A DNA stretch of 63,308 bases from Paenibacillus sp. USDA918EY (GCF_009870825.1 NZ_WTWY01000026.1:1-63308); one strand, 5' to 3'. Shown: positions 23,960-33,416, counted from the stretch's first letter. Notes: a model not told the origin generated them from the letters alone. Made by a program: numbers and translations.

Positions 23960-24190
23960 ATGGCTATAAATTATATCTGCCGGCACTGCCGAACCCAGCT
24001 CGGGAGTCTTGATTCGTCTTTGGTGACCGACGCGCAGCTCGGTTTTCATTCCTTGACCCCTGCGGAACGGAGAGATATAATAGCGTATGATTTAAGCGGA
24101 GACGTTACCGTCAAGGTCATCTGCGATTATTGCAGGGAAGCGCTGGAGAACAATCCGGAGCTGAGCCTAATCACAAATCCGCTCCAATAA
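23960..24190 (+). CDS. fin: Anti-sigma-F factor Fin
   Basis: A 76-residue zinc-binding protein that in B. subtilis antagonises sigma-F so that the forespore can move on to sigma-G. Two CxxC pairs (7/10 and 55/58) make the zinc site. The length and its place between pth and mfd match Fin (YabK). ATG follows TCAGGAGG by about 8 nt. With csfB this window encodes both known small zinc-finger sigma-switching inhibitors of forespore sigma factors. Confidence 0.92.
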   Translation: MAINYICRHCRTQLGSLDSSLVTDAQLGFHSLTPAERRDIIAYDLSGDVTVKVICDYCREALENNPELSLITNPLQ

Positions 24191-24200
24191 ATATACTAAA

Positions 24201-24260
24201 GGGGATACCCGATGTATCGGGGCCTCGGCAGTTTTGCTGAGGCTTCTTTTCGGTATTCCC
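24201..24260 (+). terminator. Structured element with terminator between fin and mfd
   Basis: The inner hairpin GCCTCGGCA/TGCTGAGGC (24222-24243) with tail TTCTTTTC is an acceptable terminator. An outer pairing GGGGATACC (24201-24209) with GGTATTCCC (24252-24260) encloses it, and an alternative hairpin GATAC-N5-GTATC (24204-24218) would compete with the outer pairing. Confidence 0.6.
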
Positions 24261-24310
24261 TGAGCGTGCCTATTGGCAAATTTTTCAGTAAATCGGATTT
24301 TAAATATCGA

Positions 24311-24330
24311 TAGGATTTTTGCGAAATCCG
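24311..24330. repeat. GGATTTTTGC palindrome before mfd
   Basis: TAGGATTTTTGCGAAATCCG is an imperfect palindrome followed by TAAAATGTTAGCATG. It matches the element before hup (33310-33328), which is followed by TAACATG. Confidence 0.5.
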
Positions 24331-24360
24331 TAAAATGTTAGCATGAGAGAGGTGCCCCTT

Positions 24361-27300
24361 TTGTTACAAGCACTAATAGAAGCGTTTTCCAAAGATCCGG
24401 ATTTACAATCCGTTATCGCCGGCGTGAAGTCCGGCATGAAGGAACAGCTGGTGTCAGGGCTGTCCGGCTCCGCACGGCAGATGATGCTGGCGGCATTGGT
24501 CGAGGAAGTCAAGCGGCCGATGCTGATCGTCACCCACAATATGTTTTCTGCGCAAAAAATCGCGGAGGATTTACAGGAAGCGCTTTCTTCGGATCGCGTG
24601 CTGCTTTATCCGGCCAACGAGCTGGTAGCCGCCGAATCCGCGGTATCCAGCCCCGAAACGCTGGCCCAGCGGATCGACGTGCTGATGAAATGCGCCCAAG
24701 GTTTTACCGGAATTGTCGTGGCGCCGTTTTCCGGCGTCCGGAGATTTTTGCCTGCTCCCGAAGTGATGGGCGGCTCGCAAATCCGGATCGAGGACGGCGG
24801 GACGCTGAACGTCGAGGACTTCATGCTGCGCATGATCGAAATGGGATACGAACGCGTGGAACGCGTCGAAAGCAAAGGCGAAATGAGCCTGCGCGGCGGC
24901 ATCGTCGATTTCTACCCCATGACATCGGAGCTGGCCTACCGGGTGGAGCTGTTCGATGAAGACGTCGATTCGATCCGGACCTTTGATCCGGCGGACCAGC
25001 GTTCCATCGACAAAGTGAAGGAAGTAACGATTACGCCTTGCAAAGAGATTATTGCGGACCGGCAGCGTTTGGTCCAAGCCGCGGAAGCCGCCGGACATTT
25101 GCTCGAGGAGCAGCTCGGAAAAATGACGGACCGTCAGGCCAAGCTTCGACTGACCGAGGAGATGAACCGGGAGATGGAGCTTTTGCGCGAGCATGTCTAT
25201 TTTCCGGAAATCTATAAATATATTTCGCTTCTTTATCCCGAGCGCAAGACATTGTACGATTACATGCCGAAAGACACCTTACTGATTCTGGATGAGCCCG
25301 CCCGCCTGTTGGAAACGGCAAGACAACTCGAGCGCGATGAGGCCGAATGGAATCTGCATTTGCTTCAGAACGGTAAAACGTTGCCGCAGCTGCATCTATC
25401 GGTGGAAAACGAAGCGGTGCTCTATCATCGTCCTTTCCAGACGATTTTTATGTCCATATTCCTGCGCCAGGTGCCGCACACCCAACCGCAAAACATTTTG
25501 AACTTCATCAGCCGCGGCATGCAGGATTTCCATGGACAGATGAACGTGCTCAAATCGGAGATGGAACGGTGGCATAAATCCGGCGTCAAGGTCATTATGC
25601 TGGCAAGCGGCGAGGAACGGCTGGAGCGCATGCGGCGCGTGCTGCAGGATTACAACATCGAGGAGCCTGTCATGATGCAGGGCAACCTGCAGACCGGCTT
25701 CGAAATGCCTTCGATCCATCTCGCGGTTATCACCGAAGGTGAAATGTTCTCGCAAAAGCAGCGCAAAATCCGCAAGCACGGCAAAAATATGGACAATGCC
25801 GAACGCATTAAAAGCTATACCGAGCTGAAGGTCGGCGACTATGTCGTTCACCAAAACCACGGGATCGGCAAGTACATGGGCATCGGCACGCTTGAAATCA
25901 ACGGCATCCATAAAGACTACATGCACATTTTATATGCCGGCGGCGACAAACTTTCCGTACCGATCGAGCAGATCGATCTGATCCAGAAATACGTCGGTTC
26001 CGAGGACAAGGAGCCTAAAGTATACAAGCTGGGCGGCAACGAGTGGAACAAAGTCAAAAGCAAAGTCCATTCGTCCGTGCAGGATATCGCGGATGACCTG
26101 ATCAAGCTGTATGCGGAACGTCAGGCGACGCCGGGATATGCGTTCGAAAAGGATACGGCGGAGCAGCGCGAATTCGAGGAAATGTTCCCGTATGACGAAA
26201 CCCGGGATCAGCTGCGGGCCATTGAAGAAATCAAAAAGGACATGGAGAAAAACCGTCCGATGGACCGGCTTCTTTGCGGCGACGTGGGTTACGGCAAAAC
26301 CGAGGTGGCGATTCGCGCGGCCTTTAAGGCGGCGATGGAGGGCAAGCAGGTAGCGGTGCTCGTTCCGACGACCATTTTGGCGCAGCAGCATTACGAGACG
26401 TTTCGCGAACGTTTTTCAGGATACCCGATCAACATTCAAGTGCTTAGCCGTTTCCGTTCCCGCAAGGAGCAGAACGAAACGATCAAAGGAATCCGCCAGG
26501 GTACGGTCGACGTCGTCATCGGCACGCACCGCCTGCTGTCCCAGGATCTCGTGTTCAAAGATTTGGGACTGTTGATCGTGGACGAGGAGCAGCGGTTTGG
26601 GGTGACCCACAAGGAAAAGCTGAAAAAGCTGAAAACCAACGTGGACGTGCTGACCTTGACGGCGACGCCGATTCCGCGCACGCTCCATATGTCGATGCTT
26701 GGCGTCCGCGATTTGTCGGTCATCGAAACGCCGCCGGAAAACCGGTTCCCGGTGCAAACCTATGTGGTGGAGCACAGCCAGACGCTGGTTCGCGAAGCGA
26801 TCGAGCGGGAGCTCGGGCGCGGAGGCCAGGTGTACTATCTGTATAACCGGGTACAGGGCATTCAGGAGATGGCGAGCCAAATCAGCGCGCTGGTGCCTGA
26901 TGCCAGAGTCGGCGTAGGCCATGGCCAAATGTCCGAATCGGAGCTGGAAAAAACGATCCTCGACTTCCTGGACGGCGAATACGACGTGCTTGTCAGCACA
27001 AGCATCATCGAAACCGGCGTCGACATCCCGAACGTCAACACGCTGATCGTGCATGATGCCGATAAGATGGGCTTGTCCCAGCTTTACCAGCTGCGCGGAC
27101 GCGTCGGCCGGTCCAACCGGATTGCGTATGCTTATTTTACGTACCAGCGGGACAAGGTGCTCACGGAAGTGGCCGAGAAGCGCCTGCAGTCGATCAAGGA
27201 GTTCACGGAGCTCGGTTCCGGCTTCAAAATCGCCATGCGCGACCTGTCCATCCGCGGCGCGGGAAATCTGCTCGGGGCGGAGCAGCACGGTTTTATCGCG

Positions 27301-27885
27301 TCGGTCGGCTTCGACCTCTACTCGCAGATGCTGGCCGAGGAAATCAAAAAACGGAAGATCAGCGTGCTTGGCGAGAAGGAAGAGCCGTCAAAATCCTGGA
27401 ATACCGTCATCGACATCGGGATCGACGCTTATTTGCCCGCGGATTATATCTATGACAGCATCCAAAAGATCGAAATTTACAAAAAGGTGGCGGCCGTCGG
27501 CACGTTCACCGATGAAAAAGAGCTGGAAGACGAGCTGCTTGACCGGTTCGGGGAACTTCCCGAAGCGGTGGTCAACCTGCTTGCGGTCGCCCGTTTGAAA
27601 ATATACGGCAAAATGTGCGGCATCGACTCGGTTACCCGGCGCGGCGACGATCTGATGCTGAAGTTTTACGAAGGCCAGGAGAAAAAAATCAGCAACGCAA
27701 AACTGGCCCAGGTTGGCAATCAGTTCGAAAGACGTGTACAATTTGAGCAGGAGTCTCATTTGTTGATCCGCATCAAAGGCAAGGGACTCGACGACAAGCA
27801 GCTGCTGGGTTTGCTGGAGAACTTCCTGGCTGCCATCAGCGAGCTGTTTAAATCGAAGGAGGAACTTCAGGATGTCGTTCAATAA
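24361..27885 (+). CDS. mfd: Transcription-repair coupling factor
   Basis: SF2 translocase of about 1174 residues that pushes stalled RNA polymerase off DNA and recruits UvrA. Order: UvrB-like N-terminal module, RNA-polymerase-interacting domain with VGDYVVHQNHGIGKY (near 492), RecG-like motor with Walker A DVGYGKT (641-647) and DEEQ (741-744), and a C-terminal inhibitory domain. The chosen start is TTG 24361 after GAGAGGTG; ATG 24343 lies before that site. Its 3' end overlaps the next gene by 14 nt, so the two are translationally coupled. Confidence 0.97.
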   Translation: MLQALIEAFSKDPDLQSVIAGVKSGMKEQLVSGLSGSARQMMLAALVEEVKRPMLIVTHNMFSAQKIAEDLQEALSSDRVLLYPANELVAAESAVSSPETLAQRIDVLMKCAQGFTGIVVAPFSGVRRFLPAPEVMGGSQIRIEDGGTLNVEDFMLRMIEMGYERVERVESKGEMSLRGGIVDFYPMTSELAYRVELFDEDVDSIRTFDPADQRSIDKVKEVTITPCKEIIADRQRLVQAAEAAGHLLEEQLGKMTDRQAKLRLTEEMNREMELLREHVYFPEIYKYISLLYPERKTLYDYMPKDTLLILDEPARLLETARQLERDEAEWNLHLLQNGKTLPQLHLSVENEAVLYHRPFQTIFMSIFLRQVPHTQPQNILNFISRGMQDFHGQMNVLKSEMERWHKSGVKVIMLASGEERLERMRRVLQDYNIEEPVMMQGNLQTGFEMPSIHLAVITEGEMFSQKQRKIRKHGKNMDNAERIKSYTELKVGDYVVHQNHGIGKYMGIGTLEINGIHKDYMHILYAGGDKLSVPIEQIDLIQKYVGSEDKEPKVYKLGGNEWNKVKSKVHSSVQDIADDLIKLYAERQATPGYAFEKDTAEQREFEEMFPYDETRDQLRAIEEIKKDMEKNRPMDRLLCGDVGYGKTEVAIRAAFKAAMEGKQVAVLVPTTILAQQHYETFRERFSGYPINIQVLSRFRSRKEQNETIKGIRQGTVDVVIGTHRLLSQDLVFKDLGLLIVDEEQRFGVTHKEKLKKLKTNVDVLTLTATPIPRTLHMSMLGVRDLSVIETPPENRFPVQTYVVEHSQTLVREAIERELGRGGQVYYLYNRVQGIQEMASQISALVPDARVGVGHGQMSESELEKTILDFLDGEYDVLVSTSIIETGVDIPNVNTLIVHDADKMGLSQLYQLRGRVGRSNRIAYAYFTYQRDKVLTEVAEKRLQSIKEFTELGSGFKIAMRDLSIRGAGNLLGAEQHGFIASVGFDLYSQMLAEEIKKRKISVLGEKEEPSKSWNTVIDIGIDAYLPADYIYDSIQKIEIYKKVAAVGTFTDEKELEDELLDRFGELPEAVVNLLAVARLKIYGKMCGIDSVTRRGDDLMLKFYEGQEKKISNAKLAQVGNQFERRVQFEQESHLLIRIKGKGLDDKQLLGLLENFLAAISELFKSKEELQDVVQ

Positions 27886-28981
27886 CAGGAAGGCATGGAA
27901 AGCGATCCTGTTCACGGTGATCTCGGCCATGATCCTTTCCGTACTGGCTGCCTGCGAAAAAAGCGATTCCGCGAGTCCGAAAGACAAGGCGGAAAACAAC
28001 GATACGAGCAAAGTGGTGGCAACCTACAAGGGCGGCAAAATCACGGCGAAACAGCTTGAAACCCAGAAAAAGATCATTTCTTTCACATCTCCGGAAAACG
28101 CCCAGTTGGTGAATCTCGGTTATTTTCAGGACTTTTTGGTCAAGCAGATGATTGCGTTCGACTATTTGAGCGGCAAGGCGGCGGACTCCTCGAAAAAAGA
28201 AGGGGAAAAGCAAGCCGACCAGCTGATTGAGCAAAATAAAAAAAATATGGGCGACGAGCAGTTCAAAAAAGAGCTGGCGGCCCAAAACCTGAAGGAAGAA
28301 GACCTGCGGAATTATTTGGTCAAGACGATGACCGCGATGGAAGACATGAACAGCAAGGTCACGGAAGACGAGATCAAAAATAAATTCGAGGCCAACAAGC
28401 AGGATTACACGGTCGCAACCCTTCATCATGTGCTGATCGGTTTGCAGTACGGCGACAAAAAGGAACGCACCAAGGAGGAAGCCCTCAAAATCGCCAAGGA
28501 CGTCAAATCCCAGCTGGACAAGGGAGCGGATTTTGCGGAAATCGCCAAAACATATTCCGACGATTCGGCGACCAAGGAAAACGGCGGGTTGTACGAGAAT
28601 TTTACGGTCGGCCAGTACAACATCAACGGATTCAAAGAGCAGGTGTTGACGCTGCCGCTGAACAAAATCAGCGATCCGTTCGAAACGACGCTCGGCTACC
28701 ACATCGTGAAGGTGGATTCCCGTAAGGAGACGACCTTCGACCAGCTCACCAAGGAACAGAAGGAAATCATCAAATACAATTTGGGAGCCGCCAAGATCGA
28801 CAATTTCATTCAAAACCAGCTCAAAGACATTATTCAGAAAATCGATCTGCCAAAAACGGATGCGAAGCAGCCGGAGGACAGCGCGAAGAAGGAGAAGACC
28901 GGTTCGGAAGCAAAGGACGGGAAATCTCCGCAGCCTTACACGGAGAAAGTCGAGAAGGCTGAAGGCACAAGCGGAAAATGA
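27872..28981 (+). CDS. Secreted PpiC-type peptidyl-prolyl isomerase lipoprotein
   Basis: A 369-residue lipoprotein of the PrsA/SurA type. The signal peptide ends in V-L-A-A-C with Cys28 lipidated. A SurA-like N-terminal region is followed by a parvulin domain (about 180-262: VATLHHVLIG ... GYHIVKVDSR) and a Lys/Glu-rich tail. It should fold exported proteins outside the membrane. The ribosome-binding site GAAGGAGGAA lies inside the end of mfd. It is not at this position in B. subtilis. A second PpiC protein, YacD-like, lies at 50.6 kb. Confidence 0.9.
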   Translation: MSFNNRKAWKAILFTVISAMILSVLAACEKSDSASPKDKAENNDTSKVVATYKGGKITAKQLETQKKIISFTSPENAQLVNLGYFQDFLVKQMIAFDYLSGKAADSSKKEGEKQADQLIEQNKKNMGDEQFKKELAAQNLKEEDLRNYLVKTMTAMEDMNSKVTEDEIKNKFEANKQDYTVATLHHVLIGLQYGDKKERTKEEALKIAKDVKSQLDKGADFAEIAKTYSDDSATKENGGLYENFTVGQYNINGFKEQVLTLPLNKISDPFETTLGYHIVKVDSRKETTFDQLTKEQKEIIKYNLGAAKIDNFIQNQLKDIIQKIDLPKTDAKQPEDSAKKEKTGSEAKDGKSPQPYTEKVEKAEGTSGK

Positions 28982-28998
28982 CAAGGCTTAAGCGGCAT

Positions 28999-29026
28999 CA
29001 AACGCGGAGAAATCCGCGTTTTTTCG
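28999..29026 (+). terminator. Terminator after the PpiC lipoprotein gene
   Basis: AACGCGGA/TCCGCGTT with a GAAA loop and six Ts. Confidence 0.92.
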
Positions 29027-29095
29027 TGCCGAAAAAACGGGGTGGGACCGGCGGTACAATCTGTATCGGACCGCAACTATTCATTCCAAGATCAT

Positions 29096-29125
29096 GTATA
29101 AGGAAATGGGAAAGGATGAATACTA
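29096..29125 (+). promoter_or_regulatory. Candidate sigma-G promoter of spoVT
   Basis: GTATA (29096-29100), 18 bases, AATACTA (29119-29125) resembles the sigma-G pattern in the same form as the sspF candidate. spoVT is sigma-G-dependent in B. subtilis. Confidence 0.5.
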
Positions 29126-29218
29126 TGGTCAGATATCACACTTATATTACTGGGACACACATCTTCCCATCCGAACAGTAGTTGAAAAATCTTCTCGAGA
29201 AAGCGGGGCAACATGTCA

Positions 29219-29761
29219 ATGAAAGCTACTGGAATAGTCCGCCGTATTGATGACCTGGGCAGAGTGGTCATCCCAAAAGAAATTAGACGAACACTGCGTA
29301 TCCGCGAAGGAGATCCGCTTGAAATTTTTGTAGACCGCGATGGTGAAGTGATTTTGAAAAAATACTCCCCGATCGGAGAACTTGGCGATTTTGCCAAGGA
29401 GTATGCCGAATCCCTCTACGAAGGCACAGGGCATACCACCATTATTTCCGACCGGGATACCTATATTGCGGTAGCGGGCGGCTCCAAAAAGGAGTATCTG
29501 GAGAAACCGATCGGCACTCCGATCGAAAACTGTATGGATAATCGCAAAACGCTGCTTGAGACCGGCTGCGGCAGCTACGAAATTACGAAGGACCATCAGG
29601 AAACGCTGTCATCTTTCGTGGCCGCGCCGATCGTTTCCGGCGGCGACCCGATTGGAGCGGTCATTCTGCTCAGCAAGGACGACTCCGTCAAAATGTCTCA
29701 GCTCGAAATCAAAATGGCTGAAACCGCGGCTGCATTTCTTGGCAAACAAATGGAGCAGTAA
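29219..29761 (+). CDS. spoVT: Stage V sporulation regulator SpoVT
   Basis: Forespore regulator that modulates sigma-G genes. The N-terminal AbrB-like DNA-binding domain (MKATGIVRRIDDLGRVVIPK onward) is nearly invariant, and a C-terminal GAF-like domain follows from about residue 55. The 180-residue length compares with 178 in B. subtilis. ATG 29219 gives the family N-terminus; ATG 29213, two codons upstream, is only 4 nt or so from the GGGG site and is less likely. Confidence 0.96.
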   Translation: MKATGIVRRIDDLGRVVIPKEIRRTLRIREGDPLEIFVDRDGEVILKKYSPIGELGDFAKEYAESLYEGTGHTTIISDRDTYIAVAGGSKKEYLEKPIGTPIENCMDNRKTLLETGCGSYEITKDHQETLSSFVAAPIVSGGDPIGAVILLSKDDSVKMSQLEIKMAETAAAFLGKQMEQ

Positions 29762-29770
29762 TAACGGCAC

Positions 29771-29823
29771 ACTCCCGCTTCGGGGCTGCATCGTCAGCCG
29801 CACCGGACAAGCGGGAGTTTTTA
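29771..29823 (+). terminator. Terminator after spoVT
   Basis: A perfect 10-bp outer stem ACTCCCGCTT/AAGCGGGAGT has a GC-rich interior and is followed by Ts. Confidence 0.88.
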
Positions 29824-29897
29824 TGTGCGCGTATTCCCAGGTATAATGAAGAGAAGCTTTAAGGCTGCACAAACTTGGGAGAAGTAGGGAAACAGGC

Positions 29898-31544
29898 ATG
29901 AAGGAACCGGGGACATCCTCGAAAATACTGCAAGGGGCGTTTGTGCTCGGCATCGCCATGGTGCTTTCGAAGCTGATCGGAACGCTGCAAAAGATACCGC
30001 TGCAAAACATGGGCGGGGACGCCGTTTTTGGTATATACAATACCGTTTATCCGTTGTATACGTTGATCATCACGGTGGCGCTGGCCGGATTTCCGTCGGC
30101 GATCGCCAAGTTCGTCGCGGAGGACGCGGCGCTGGGCGGGCACGCCCGGAGCAGGCAAGTCATCCGCATCGCCTCCGCCGCGTTGATCTGTTCAGGCGTG
30201 TTTTTCGGTGCCGCCGTTTATTTCGGCGCGCCTTTCATCGGCATGCTCATCGGCAACCAGAGCGTCGTTCCGGCGCTTCGGGCTTCCTCGCTTGCGCTGC
30301 TGTTCGTCCCGCTGATGACCGGTCTCCGGGGCTTTTTTCAAGGCTACCAGAACATGATGCCGACCGCGGTATCGCAGATCGCGGAGCAAAGCGCGCGTGT
30401 CGCGGTGATGATCGTTCTGCTCGTTTATTTGACGTCGGCGGGGGCTTCCGCAGAGACGATTGCCGCAGGGGCGCTTTTGGGTTCGGCGGCCGGCGGGGCC
30501 GCAGGCCTGCTTGTCATGGGAGGATACTGGAGGGGGTACGCCCGGAAAGGCAAGCATTCCGGAGGGGCACAGGCGGAAACCCATGCCAAGAAGGAACGGC
30601 TCCGGCGGTCCGGAGGCCGTTTGTTGCTGGATCTGCTGAAATATGCCCTCCCGGTGTGCCTCGGTGCGCTCGCCATTTCGCTCGTGAACCTGGCGGACAC
30701 GTTCACCATGCCGCGGCTGCTGAAAAGCGGCGGAGCCGGCGAAGCGGGGGCGATGATTCAGTTCGGCATATACAACCGCGGCATGCCGGTGGTGCAGCTG
30801 GTGACGATGCTGGCGACCTCGTTGTCGGTGTTGTTCATCCCGGCGTTGGCGGAAGCGAAGGCGACCGGAGACAAGCGGCTGATCGCCGAACGGTGCCGTC
30901 TTTCGCTGCGCTGGTTCTGGCTTGTCGGCATGGCCGCGTCCATCGGGATTGCGGTGCTGGCCGGGCCGATCAACGTCGCGCTGTACGAGGACGGGACAGG
31001 CACCGGCGTCATCCGCTGGATCGCCTTCACCGCTGCGGGCAGCGCGCTGAGCATCATTTCCGCCGCCCTGCTGCAGGGCCTTGGCGTCGTAAAAGCGCCG
31101 GCGCTGCACCTGCTGGCCGCGGCGGCGGCAAAGACGCTGCTGAACCTGCTGCTTGTTCCGCAGCTGGGCATTTCCGGCGCGGCCATCGCCAGCGTCGCCG
31201 CGCATTTCCTGGCCGCAGCGCTTAATATCGCGCTGCTCGCCCGCACGGCCGGCCTGCGGATCCGGGCAGGCCGGGCAAGCGCCAAGCCGGCGGCGATTCT
31301 CGCCGGCTTGGCGCTGGCGGCGGGCGCCGCCATGCTCGCTGCGGACGCTTTGCTGTCCGCGCTCGGGCTGCACGCCCGCCTGACGGCCGCCGCGGCCAGC
31401 CTTGCCGGGGCCGCGGCCGGGGGCGCCGTCTTCCTCGTCGGCGCCGTCCAAACCCGCCTGCTCAGCGAGCAGGAGCTGCGCATGGTGCCCAAGGTCGGCG
31501 CTCCGCTCGCCGGCCTGCTGCGCAAGCTGCGTCTCTTGGCATAA
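29898..31544 (+). CDS. yabM: Polysaccharide/lipid-linked precursor flippase (MVF family, YabM)
   Basis: A 548-residue integral membrane protein of the SpoVB/MurJ-like flippase group, with around 14 hydrophobic segments starting KILQGAFVLGIAMVLSKLIG. Family members export lipid-linked sugars such as lipid II; which substrate this one uses is not readable. ATG follows a weak GTAGGGAA. It is the positional counterpart of B. subtilis yabM between spoVT and mazG. GC content climbs strongly toward the 3' end (about 30.4-31.5 kb), with Ala/Leu/Gly-rich helices. Confidence 0.88.
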   Translation: MKEPGTSSKILQGAFVLGIAMVLSKLIGTLQKIPLQNMGGDAVFGIYNTVYPLYTLIITVALAGFPSAIAKFVAEDAALGGHARSRQVIRIASAALICSGVFFGAAVYFGAPFIGMLIGNQSVVPALRASSLALLFVPLMTGLRGFFQGYQNMMPTAVSQIAEQSARVAVMIVLLVYLTSAGASAETIAAGALLGSAAGGAAGLLVMGGYWRGYARKGKHSGGAQAETHAKKERLRRSGGRLLLDLLKYALPVCLGALAISLVNLADTFTMPRLLKSGGAGEAGAMIQFGIYNRGMPVVQLVTMLATSLSVLFIPALAEAKATGDKRLIAERCRLSLRWFWLVGMAASIGIAVLAGPINVALYEDGTGTGVIRWIAFTAAGSALSIISAALLQGLGVVKAPALHLLAAAAAKTLLNLLLVPQLGISGAAIASVAAHFLAAALNIALLARTAGLRIRAGRASAKPAAILAGLALAAGAAMLAADALLSALGLHARLTAAAASLAGAAAGGAVFLVGAVQTRLLSEQELRMVPKVGAPLAGLLRKLRLLA

Positions 31545-31647
31545 GCCGTACGCCATGGAGCCGATATTTTTTCTGTTATAGAGCCATGATATAGTATAGC
31601 TACTACCAAATACCGGAAGAATGGTAAATAGAGCGGGGGAATGAAGG

Positions 31648-33138
31648 ATGAGTGCATCCATAACCATCGTCGGCCTGGGTTCGGGGAATCCGGACCGCCT
31701 AACGGTCGGCATCGTGAAACAATTGCAGCAGGCGTCCGAGGTGTACGTCCGGACGAAGGAACACCCGATGATGTCCGTACTGGACGAGCTGAAGGTTGCG
31801 GTTCGGTCTTTTGACTATATTTATGAAGCGAAGGATTCGTTTCCCGAAGTGTACGCCGCTATCGCGGAGGCTTTGATGGAGAAGGCCGCTTCCGGTTCGG
31901 ACGGCAGCGTTATCGTTTATGCCGTGCCGGGGCACCCGATGGTGGCCGAATCCACCGTGCAGCTTCTCCGCGACCGCTGCGCCGGCGAAGGGATCGGCCT
32001 GAGCATTCTCGGCGGAGAGTCCTTCCTGGACGAAGCGTTCGTCCGCCTCGGATTCGACCCGATCGAAGGTTTTCAGCTGCTCGACGCGAGCGGGCTGAAC
32101 GCAAGCTTTCTCCAGCCGCAGCTGCATACCGTGATCGGACAAGTATATGACGCTTTTACGGCTTCCGACGTCAAGCTTGCGCTGATGGAGCTGTATCCGG
32201 ACGACTACACGGTCATTGTCGGCCACGCGCTTGGCGTGGAAGGGCAGGAGCGGATCATCCGGGTTCCGTTGTACGAGCTGGACCGCGTCGAGGGCTACGG
32301 CAATTTGTCCCTCGTCTACGTGCCAAAAAGCGAGGATGATATGCTGCGCCAGCGGACCTTCGCCCGACTGCACGAAATCGTCGGCATTTTGCGAAGTCCC
32401 GAAGGATGCCCTTGGGACCGGGAGCAGACGCACGAGTCGATCCGCAAAAACCTCATCGAGGAAACGTATGAAGTGCTGGAAACGATCGACGAAGACGACC
32501 CCGAGCATATGCAGGAAGAGCTTGGCGACTTGCTGCTTCAGGTGATGCTGCATTCCCAGATGGAGGAGGAAATCGGCACCTTCAGCGTTTTTGACGTCAT
32601 TCAAGGGCTGAACGACAAGCTCATTTTCCGCCATCCGCACGTGTTCGGCAAAACAGAAGCGGAGGATGCCGAAGCGGCGCTGCAAAATTGGGAGCAGATG
32701 AAAGCCGAGGAAAAACGGCGCAAAGGCATCGATCCGGAAGAGGCTTCCGTGCTGGACGGCATTCCGAGGGATCTGCCGGCGCTCATGAAAGCATACAAGC
32801 TCCAGAAAAAGGCCTCCAAGGTCGGTTTCGACTGGGAGCGGATCAGCGACGTGTTCCTCAAAATCGAGGAAGAACTGGCAGAGCTTCGCGAAGCCGTCGA
32901 CAAGGGGTTTTCCCGGGAAGAACAAATCAGCGAGCTTGGAGACCTGCTCTTCGCCGCGGCCAATGCCGCACGCTTCCTGGATGCCGATCCGGAGGAGGCT
33001 TTGTCCAGAACAAACCGCAAATTCGTCCGCAGGTTCCGTTATATCGAGGAACAGCTTAGAGCTCAAGGCAAACCGATTCAGGAAAGCACGCTCGAAGAAA
33101 TGGACGCCATTTGGCAACAGGCGAAAAATCAGGTATGA
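31648..33138 (+). CDS. mazG: Fused tetrapyrrole methylase / MazG NTP pyrophosphohydrolase
   Basis: A 496-residue YabN-type fusion. The N-terminal part (about 1-225) is a SAM-dependent tetrapyrrole methylase fold beginning SITIVGLGSGNPD with VYAVPGHPMVAE. The C-terminal part carries two MazG modules with EExxE metal motifs (EETYEVLE, EELGDLLLQVMLHSQ, then EELAELREA and ELGDLLFAAAN). MazG hydrolyses non-canonical NTPs to NMPs. ATG follows GGGGGAATGAAGG. The neighbour yabM and downstream yabO/rqcP order is as in B. subtilis, with hup inserted. Confidence 0.95.
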   Translation: MSASITIVGLGSGNPDRLTVGIVKQLQQASEVYVRTKEHPMMSVLDELKVAVRSFDYIYEAKDSFPEVYAAIAEALMEKAASGSDGSVIVYAVPGHPMVAESTVQLLRDRCAGEGIGLSILGGESFLDEAFVRLGFDPIEGFQLLDASGLNASFLQPQLHTVIGQVYDAFTASDVKLALMELYPDDYTVIVGHALGVEGQERIIRVPLYELDRVEGYGNLSLVYVPKSEDDMLRQRTFARLHEIVGILRSPEGCPWDREQTHESIRKNLIEETYEVLETIDEDDPEHMQEELGDLLLQVMLHSQMEEEIGTFSVFDVIQGLNDKLIFRHPHVFGKTEAEDAEAALQNWEQMKAEEKRRKGIDPEEASVLDGIPRDLPALMKAYKLQKKASKVGFDWERISDVFLKIEEELAELREAVDKGFSREEQISELGDLLFAAANAARFLDADPEEALSRTNRKFVRRFRYIEEQLRAQGKPIQESTLEEMDAIWQQAKNQV

Positions 33139-33309
33139 TAAGGATTCGATCAGCCTAAAAGGTCTGCGCTGCTCCGCAAAAATCAACGTCAATTTGAGAA
33201 AGGTACGCCGAATCGACGTTTTGTTACAAGGATTTCCTCGGGGAATCTAAATTTTTGACGGAATCAGGCAGGAATTTTGGCATTACACCAAGAATAATGA
33301 TACGCATGA

Positions 33310-33328
33310 AGGATTTTGCAAAAATCCT
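33310..33328. repeat. GGATTTTGCAAAAATCC palindrome before hup
   Basis: AGGATTTTGCAAAAATCCT is a near-perfect palindrome. A second hairpin follows (AGGC-GTCC at 33338-33345 with GGAC-GCCT at 33370-33379, 2-nt bulge) close to the hup ribosome-binding site, before a T tract. Both lie in the 278-base mazG-hup gap, where the hup promoter must also be. Confidence 0.5.
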
Positions 33329-33416
33329 AACATGAAGAGGCGTCCGCATTGCCGCATGTTCTGCGTCAAGGACGCGCCTATACTTATTTTTTTGTATATT
33401 GGGAGGATAATAATTT

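Noticed and set aside
31699..33192. A 497-codon minus-strand frame across mazG
   Set aside because: It mirrors mazG codon structure, has no ribosome-binding site or recognisable domain, and mazG is certain on the plus strand.
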